From: DALYJJ01 sp031969915
Lineage (GTDB): Bacteria; Acidobacteriota; Terriglobia; Bryobacterales; Bryobacteraceae
Length of the DNA: 20,092 nucleotides
Assembly (NCBI GenBank): GCA_031969915.1
Contig: DALYJJ010000114.1
Coordinates: forward strand, 1 to 20,092
Direction: 5' to 3'
Shown here piece after piece: positions 16,183 to 20,092 of this stretch. Below the pieces are notes generated by a model. It was not told the origin of the DNA, did no database searches, and saw only the letters and a list, made by a program, of their open reading frames with translations. Position 1 is the stretch's first letter; every line of letters begins with the position of its first letter. A program made the position numbers and the translations under genes.

Positions 16183-17190
16183 TCAGACGGCCGCGACGGC
16201 CGTACCCGCAATCACCTGATCGAGGACCGTGTCCGGCGTCTGCCCGTCGGCGTGCGCGTCGAAGTTGAGGATGATGCGATGCCGCAGCACCGAGGGGGCC
16301 ACGACACGGAGGTCGTCCACGGAGAGGTGGAACCGTCCGCGCATTAGCGCGAGCACGCGCCCGCACTCCACCAGCGCCTGCGCCCCGCGCGGAGAACTGC
16401 CGTAGCGAATGTACTTGTTGGCGACGGCGTGAGCCCGGTCCGTGCCAGGCTGCGTGGCCATCACCAGTTCGACCGCGAAATCCTGCACATGCTGCGCGAC
16501 CATCACCTGCCGGCAGGTCCCGCGGATCTGGAGGATCGTCTCCCGATCCACCACCTTCGAGAGCGTCACTTCCTCTCGCTGGATGGTTCGTTCGACGATC
16601 CGGTTCATTTCCTCCCGCGACGGGTACTTCACCAGGATCTTCATCAGGAAGCGATCGAGTTGGGCCTCGGGCAGCGGATAGGTGCCTTCCATCTCGATCG
16701 GGTTCTGCGTAGCCATCACCAGGAAGGGCAATTCCAGTTCGTGCGTGGTGGTGCCGCTGGTGACGGTCCGCTCCTGCATCGCTTCGAGGAGCGCGGATTG
16801 GGTCTTGGGCGTCGCCCGGTTGATTTCGTCGGCGAGCACGAGGTTCGCGAAGATCGGCCCGGGCTGGAACCGCAAGACTTTGGCCCCGCGGTCGTCGGAC
16901 TCGATCATCATGCTGCCGACGATGTCGGCCGGCATCAGGTCCGGGGTGAACTGAATGCGGGAATACTTGAGGTTCAGAACACGGGAGAGCGTTCGGAGCA
17001 GGGTCGTTTTTCCGAGGCCGGGGACCCCTTCGAGCAACACGTGGCCGCCGGCGAGCATGCAGATCAGGACGCCATCCACTACTTCCTGCTGGCCGACGAT
17101 GATCTTGCCGATTTCCGCGCGAACCTGGTCTAATCGGGAAACTGCGGTTTGGAGGGCCTCTTCACTGCGCACAGCTCTATTGTATGGCAT
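16183..17190 (-). CDS. MoxR-type AAA+ ATPase
   Basis: The product from the ATG at 17190 has 335 residues. Walker A is GVPGLGKT at 55-62, Walker B is LVLADE at 117-122 followed by INRATPKTQ, sensor 1 lies in ATQNP at 160-164, and the MoxR-typical LPEAQLDRF follows at 173-181. An in-frame TTG at 17199, nearer a GAAGG sequence, is an alternative start and would add three residues. MoxR ATPases act as chaperone-like motors that mature or insert metal and VWA-domain complexes. Here the likely clients are the DUF58, BatA-like and double-VWA proteins encoded immediately downstream. The gene lies 39 nt after a small membrane-protein gene (30 nt if TTG is used), probably in the same transcript. Confidence 0.95.
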   Translation of the reverse strand: MPYNRAVRSEEALQTAVSRLDQVRAEIGKIIVGQQEVVDGVLICMLAGGHVLLEGVPGLGKTTLLRTLSRVLNLKYSRIQFTPDLMPADIVGSMMIESDDRGAKVLRFQPGPIFANLVLADEINRATPKTQSALLEAMQERTVTSGTTTHELELPFLVMATQNPIEMEGTYPLPEAQLDRFLMKILVKYPSREEMNRIVERTIQREEVTLSKVVDRETILQIRGTCRQVMVAQHVQDFAVELVMATQPGTDRAHAVANKYIRYGSSPRGAQALVECGRVLALMRGRFHLSVDDLRVVAPSVLRHRIILNFDAHADGQTPDTVLDQVIAGTAVAAV

Positions 17191-17229
17191 CGCTCGCAAG
17201 ATGCCTTCGCCCCTGGAAAATGATACGGT

Positions 17230-17652
17230 TTAAACGCTTGCAGAAGCCTCGGCCCGTTCACCCACAGCGTGAGCGAAGTGGCCGACGATGGACGACATCT
17301 CCTCCAACGCCTGACGGCTTCTGGATACTGCGTACCAGCCGCTCATGATCTTGTAGTCGGCCATGAGCATCATGTGCTCCAGGTCCAACCCTCCGAAATC
17401 ACTCGCGTGCCGCATCAAATAGGACAGGAAGCGGTAGTCGCGCTGCAACAGCTCGTGCAGCCCGTCCAGTTCCCCGGCCTCTCCGGTTACCAGTTTCTTT
17501 TGCACAGTGAGGAAGCTGAGCTGGTTCGCCTCCGCCACCGGTTCCGCGTAGTCCGTCGCGGGCGCCGCCTTCAGTATCAGAAGACACGTGTAGCGGAACC
17601 AATACGCGAACAGAATCAGCGAGAACAGCAAGATGAGTATGCTGACAATCAT
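17230..17652 (-). CDS. Small membrane-anchored protein heading the MoxR operon, function unknown
   Basis: I do not recognise the family with certainty. The 140-residue product has a single N-terminal membrane helix (MIVSILILLFSLILFAYWF). The remaining 110 residues are mostly helical and hydrophilic, with Met-rich and His-containing segments (LEHMMLMADYKIM, VGHFAHAVGE). AAGGA lies six nucleotides before the ATG, a good ribosome-binding site. It is on the same strand as the MoxR gene and 39 nt upstream of it, and no other gene separates them. It is therefore probably co-transcribed and may be a membrane anchor or regulator of the MoxR/VWA assembly. That role is inferred from position only. Confidence 0.8.
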   Translation of the reverse strand: MIVSILILLFSLILFAYWFRYTCLLILKAAPATDYAEPVAEANQLSFLTVQKKLVTGEAGELDGLHELLQRDYRFLSYLMRHASDFGGLDLEHMMLMADYKIMSGWYAVSRSRQALEEMSSIVGHFAHAVGERAEASASV

Positions 17653-17758
17653 CTCGATTCCTTCGTCTCCCGCAACGGCACCACGCCCGGCGTCTGTGCG
17701 CCTAGGTCTACTGCAAGTACCATTACGCTCATGATGAGCCTAACATCGCCAATTCTAG

Positions 17759-17801
17759 CCAACAAGGGAAATCGTGGGTACTAAGGTAAGATTTCCGTTG
17801 G
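17759..17801 (-). terminator. Inverted repeat between the CYTH gene and the membrane-protein gene
   Basis: CCAAC plus GGAAATC on one side can pair with GATTTCC plus GTTGG on the other. This gives 12 bp of stem interrupted by a 3-nt bulge (17764-17766), with a 16-nt loop. It begins right after the CYTH stop codon in the direction of transcription. No strong T tract follows, so it may be a weak terminator, an RNA-processing stem or an operator for the downstream operon. Confidence 0.4.
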
Positions 17802-17802
17802 G

Positions 17803-18411
17803 CTAGGCCCCCCCTTTGGGGGTCTCCAGTACCTTTCTATCGGCAGTACCGGCCTCGAACACCATATGGCCGGCCACAACGCCCCTACGCCGGCAGTCGT
17901 CCAGATAGAGCGAGGCGTAACTGGCCGTGACGAAATCGGCCTCGCGGTAGCCCAAGCGCGCCGCCGTCCGGTCGATCCAGTCCGGTTCGCCCTCCAGTTC
18001 GAGGAAGATCCCGATCGGCGTCTCGTCGAGGACCGCCATCCCCTCCCCCGACTGGTCTTCGAACTCAGTTCGCCATTTGTCGTAGCGGAAGACCATCGTG
18101 TAGCCCAGGCTCTCGAAGACTCCGCGGCAGGCGTCCAGGGAGGAAGCCGTGAACTCGATCTCCGGCCGCGACTTGTGCTTGCCTTCGACGGCCCGGCCCT
18201 TGAAGGTGACCACGGTGCGGCCGCCCGCCGAGCGGATGCGCAGCAGTTTGCCCTCCGCGCGGAGTTGGCCGTCGCGATCGTAGATGAGATTGATCTCGGC
18301 GTGCCGTTCCCGAACCACGCGGAACCCGGCACGCGCGAGGTTCGCGAGAGCGCTCTCCACGTCTGTTGCGCGCAGCTTGATTTCGGTCTCGTGCCCGCCG
18401 CCTGTAGCCAT
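17803..18411 (-). CDS. CYTH-domain protein, class IV adenylate cyclase/triphosphatase-like
   Basis: The 202-residue product shows the CYTH tunnel-fold pattern. It has the N-terminal ExExK (Glu8, Glu10, Lys12 in HETEIKL), Arg58 and Arg60 in LLRIR, Lys71 in VVTFKG, Arg82/Glu84/Glu86 in KSRPEIEF, Lys112 and Arg114 in DKWRTEF, and acidic strands DETPIGIFLELEGE at 129-142. It ends with a helical segment carrying a TASYASLYL strand. Families of this length and layout include CyaB-type adenylate cyclases and thiamine- or inorganic-triphosphatases. The complete set of charged residues suggests an active enzyme that works on a triphosphate with a divalent metal, but the substrate cannot be told from the sequence. 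GGAGG lies 3 nt before the ATG, which is short but usable. Near the stop there is a run of seven C on the plus strand (17808-17814), prone to replication or sequencing slips. Confidence 0.9.
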   Translation of the reverse strand: MATGGGHETEIKLRATDVESALANLARAGFRVVRERHAEINLIYDRDGQLRAEGKLLRIRSAGGRTVVTFKGRAVEGKHKSRPEIEFTASSLDACRGVFESLGYTMVFRYDKWRTEFEDQSGEGMAVLDETPIGIFLELEGEPDWIDRTAARLGYREADFVTASYASLYLDDCRRRGVVAGHMVFEAGTADRKVLETPKGGA

Positions 18412-18432
18412 CGGCCTCCAGTGTAGCCGCGT

Positions 18433-18438
18433 TATACT
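18433..18438 (+). promoter_or_regulatory. -10 box of the tRNA-Arg gene
   Basis: TATACT matches five of six bases of the sigma-70 -10 consensus and lies 17 nt before the mature 5' end of the tRNA. I see no good -35 box at standard spacing. Confidence 0.5.
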
Positions 18439-18455
18439 GTGGTCTGCCGCAACGC

Positions 18456-18533
18456 GGGCCCGTAGCTCAGTCCGGATAGAGCGTCTGGCTTCGAACCAGC
18501 AGGTCGGGGGTTCGAGTCCCTCCGGGCCCGCCA
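18456..18533 (+). tRNA. tRNA-Arg, anticodon UCG
   Basis: The sequence folds as a complete cloverleaf. The acceptor GGGCCCG pairs with CGGGCCC, and the D stem is GCTC/GAGC with a 10-nt loop. The anticodon loop is CTTCGAA, giving anticodon TCG (reads CGA and wobble partners). The T arm is GGGGG-TTCGAGT-CCCTC, and CCA is encoded at the 3' end. It is 78 nt with CCA. The outermost pair of the anticodon stem (positions 27-43) is a U-C mismatch. The gene is divergent from the CYTH gene, and its 3' end faces an AT-richer orphan region. Confidence 0.96.
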
Positions 18534-18651
18534 GCGCTCAAACTGTCCGGAGATCGCGCCCCCGCGGGTCTGCCTCCCCAGCGGTCGACGGACGAATGTC
18601 GCGCCCGGCCGGACGCGTCTTGGAAATGATGAGTTCGCGGGAGCAAGATTC

Positions 18652-19365
18652 TCAGACGTGAGCGCGAAAACCGTCGTTTTCTAGCGCCAGGTCAATCAGA
18701 TGCGGATCTTTGCCTACCAGCGCGTACGGATCGATGTCGATCAGATCACCGATGACGTATCTCAAGGCTTCGAGTGTTTCGGATTCTCTACTGGCACCAA
18801 ACTCTCGGACGAGTTGTCCGTGGTTGAGACCTACCACCGTCTTGGTCAACTGGCCCAATGTCTGGCTTCCAGCCGACAACTCGGAGGCAAATGGTCGCGC
18901 AACATGAAAGAGAACAGTGGTACTAATGGGCCAAAGCAATATGCTCGCCAGAGCAAACCCCCAACTAACTCCCGAAGTGGCCAACGGAATCGCGGGGAGC
19001 AATCCGCCGACGAATATCAAAGATGAGCGAAAGCTGGAGTATTCCAAGCCCGGCAACTTGAGCCCAGACGCTGCGCTCAGTGCAAACCATGCTCGTCGCC
19101 GACGAAACGAAGGCAACAGCGAATCCATCGTGGTCGATGGACGAATGGACGCCCTGGGCGAATCGAAGAGTTCCAAGCAAGCACGCCGGAGCCGCCAGAA
19201 TACCTGACTGCTGAAGCGCCTGTCCGCCGGTTTGTGGGCGACATGCGCCTGCACCGCTGTGCAGAGGTCGGAGAAGTAAGAATGATCGCTGAGTTCGCTG
19301 GGGCGGAACTTGATTTCAAACGCCGCCTCAACGCACTCAAGAAGAGTCTTTACGTCAGCATCCAT
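18652..19365 (-). CDS. Orphan membrane protein with acyl-carrier-like end regions, function unknown
   Basis: The product from the ATG at 19365 has 237 residues; AGGCGA upstream gives weak support, and an ATG at 19383 is an alternative. There are three parts. An N-terminal soluble part (MDADVKTLLECVEAAFEIKF, then FSDLCTAV and VFWRLRRACLELF) resembles small helical carrier-like domains. Two adjacent membrane helices lie at about 112-132 and 134-153. A C-terminal part (LEALRYVIGDLIDIDPYALV) recalls the helix and loop of acyl carrier proteins but lacks a DSL-type serine for phosphopantetheine. Similar layouts occur, as I recall, in uncharacterised proteins of Bacteroidota and other phyla. The gene is visibly richer in A and T than its neighbours and lies between a tRNA gene and a toxin-antitoxin relic, which suggests acquired DNA. 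The function is not known. Confidence 0.72.
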   Translation of the reverse strand: MDADVKTLLECVEAAFEIKFRPSELSDHSYFSDLCTAVQAHVAHKPADRRFSSQVFWRLRRACLELFDSPRASIRPSTTMDSLLPSFRRRRAWFALSAASGLKLPGLEYSSFRSSLIFVGGLLPAIPLATSGVSWGFALASILLWPISTTVLFHVARPFASELSAGSQTLGQLTKTVVGLNHGQLVREFGASRESETLEALRYVIGDLIDIDPYALVGKDPHLIDLALENDGFRAHV

Positions 19366-19450
19366 AACGTCGCCTATTCGCATGGTACGGCAACGTTGTG
19401 TGCGGCGGGTGTTGGTGTTGGCGGCCCAAGAATCCCAGAGGGACATTTCG

Positions 19451-19676
19451 GCAGAGGATCGCATCGTCGCCGGCCAGCGATGCCAGGACCAATGCGGGCC
19501 GCCGCTTCGTCTGGCTGAGGTCGGAGAACGGGAAGTCCTTGGCAAGCGCCGATTCGGCGGCAAGCTTTGGCAGGGCGTTTTCCGCTTGGGTGTCCTTAAG
19601 CGACCGAAGGAACGCCAACAGTTTATCCAGATCCTGTTCCGGAAGCCGCTCCAGCTCGCGGGCCCGTGAGGACGAT
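19451..19676 (-). pseudogene. Decayed toxin-antitoxin relic: antitoxin fused to a MazF/PemK fragment
   Basis: Reading leftward, IVLT is followed, after one extra base in the GGGCCC run (19663-19665 on the plus strand), by ARELERLPEQDLDKLLAFL. This looks like the start of a small antitoxin. It continues to LPKLAAESALAKD, where related antitoxins would end with a short WL-PEED-type tail. Instead the frame passes straight into FPFSDLSQTKRRPALVLA, the conserved N-terminal part of MazF/PemK endoribonuclease toxins, at 19534/19535. The toxin match ends at GDDAILC (19451). The relic therefore carries a frameshift, an internal deletion that removed the antitoxin tail and toxin start, and loss of the toxin C-terminus. 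No usable start codon is apparent. Family assignment rests on remembered motifs. Confidence 0.65.
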
Positions 19677-19698
19677 GGCCGCTGGCTGGCGTCCGCTC

Positions 19699-20091
19699 CT
19701 AACGTTGCGAGGCGATCCGGCGGTCGCACTCGCGGATCGCATCCAGGGCGGCGCGCAGGCGGCGCTCGGTGTCCGGCGTTTTGGGCTCCCAGTGTTTCCA
19801 CCGCGCCGCGTTCTTCTGAAACGTCTGGCGCGCGAAGCCATACTCGCGCCATTGGACTAACAGCCGGCCGTACAACTCGTCGAGGTCGGAGGCGGCCTCC
19901 ATCGCGGCGAGCGTCGGGCGCGGCGCGGCGAGCACCTTGGCCGCCAGGGGCTGCGCCTCGGCGAGAATCGCTCCTGCGCGTTTCGCATCGCGATCAACGA
20001 GCGCGGCCCGCGCCTGGGCGTTCCGTGCGCCGATCCGGGTGACGGTCTCGTTGTACCAGGGTTCCGTGACCGGGTCGGGCGGAGCGCGAAG
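19699..20091 (-). CDS. C-terminal part of an unrecognised helical protein, 5' end outside window
   Basis: The frame is open from the right edge of the window to a stop at 19699, giving 130 visible residues. The segment begins PDPVTEPWYNETVTRIGAR and continues as strongly helical, Ala/Arg-rich sequence (AALVDRDAKRAGAILAEAQP, then DELYGRLLVQWREYG). It ends in a charged helix with TERRLRAALDAIRECDRRI. There is no membrane segment or recognisable motif; a coiled-coil or helical-bundle end is likely. Its composition is high-GC like the rest of the chromosome. I do not recognise the protein. Confidence 0.6.
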   Translation of the reverse strand, partial: LRAPPDPVTEPWYNETVTRIGARNAQARAALVDRDAKRAGAILAEAQPLAAKVLAAPRPTLAAMEAASDLDELYGRLLVQWREYGFARQTFQKNAARWKHWEPKTPDTERRLRAALDAIRECDRRIASQR

Positions 20092-20092
20092 T

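Noticed and set aside
16172..16366. Longer N-terminus for the DUF58 gene, starting at 16366
   Set aside because: The extension is Arg/Ala/Pro-rich and fully overlaps the MoxR coding sequence. The ATG at 16171 has a ribosome-binding sequence and normal operon spacing.
17806..17822. C-rich and G-rich hairpin at the end of the CYTH gene considered as a terminator
   Set aside because: The stem (five G-C pairs around a 3-4 nt loop) lies within the last codons and stop region, and no T tract follows. It is more simply the Pro-Lys-Gly-Gly coding sequence. The longer inverted repeat just beyond is a better candidate.
18534..18651. Stretch after the tRNA searched for a terminator, an attachment site or a small gene
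   Set aside because: No stable hairpin with a T tract, no repeat of the tRNA 3' end and no convincing short frame was found.
18453..19667. An 11-bp direct repeat CGCGGGCCCGT at the tRNA 5' end (18453-18463) and at 19657-19667, which could mark island ends
   Set aside because: It is short, self-complementary and GC-rich, so chance is likely in this genome. It overlaps the tRNA 5' end and not the 3' end used by most integrases.

Overview
The window looks like chromosomal DNA of a high-GC Gram-negative soil bacterium, most likely an acidobacterium of the Bryobacterales/Solibacter type. This is inferred from gene content, not from a marker gene: two Oar-like outer-membrane receptors with a carboxypeptidase-regulatory-like N-terminal domain (a family strongly expanded in that group), a DUF4097 lipoprotein, a DinB-fold protein ending in the PSIYGPSADE-type tail, and a MoxR/DUF58/VWA cluster. 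Coding density is high and genes lie on both strands.

Layout. (1) Bases 1-6740 are a cell-envelope region. It holds the 3'-truncated start of one Oar-like receptor (minus), a lipoprotein built of TSNGG-type beta-solenoid coils (minus), a divergent control region with two perfect palindromes and a candidate sigma-70 promoter, and a complete 1040-residue Oar-like receptor (plus) ended by a strong hairpin. (2) Bases 6852-9142 are a plus-strand run: a small secreted protein with a BamE-like tail, an exported nucleoside-hydrolase-family protein, an ECF sigma factor whose start lies inside the hydrolase gene, and its small soluble zinc anti-sigma factor. (3) Bases 9152-10856 hold a DinB-fold protein (minus, TTG start) divergent from a membrane polyferredoxin of the NapH/CcoG type (plus), with a CRP/FNR-like palindrome between them. 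(4) Bases 10872-17652 are a long minus-strand operon transcribed in the order: small membrane protein, MoxR AAA+ ATPase, DUF58 protein, BatA-like protein, and a large protein with two VWA domains and a glutamine-amidotransferase-like domain. Junctions within it are 39 nt, 11 nt, 0 nt and a 4-nt overlap, so the products probably work as one membrane-associated assembly. (5) From 17803 to the end come a CYTH protein (minus), tRNA-Arg(UCG) (plus), an AT-richer orphan membrane protein (minus), a decayed toxin-antitoxin relic (minus) and the 3' end of an unrecognised gene (minus).

The points most worth a second look are these. The VWA assembly has intact metal sites in three domains and a broken one in the fourth. 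The antitoxin and toxin have been fused by a deletion into a dead relic. The AT-richer orphan with acyl-carrier-like features sits next to a tRNA gene. The solenoid lipoprotein has five motif copies at an exact 18-residue spacing. A CRP-like operator precedes the polyferredoxin gene. I see no CRISPR array, insertion sequence, prophage or recognised anti-phage system, and nothing I would call a clearly novel multi-gene system.
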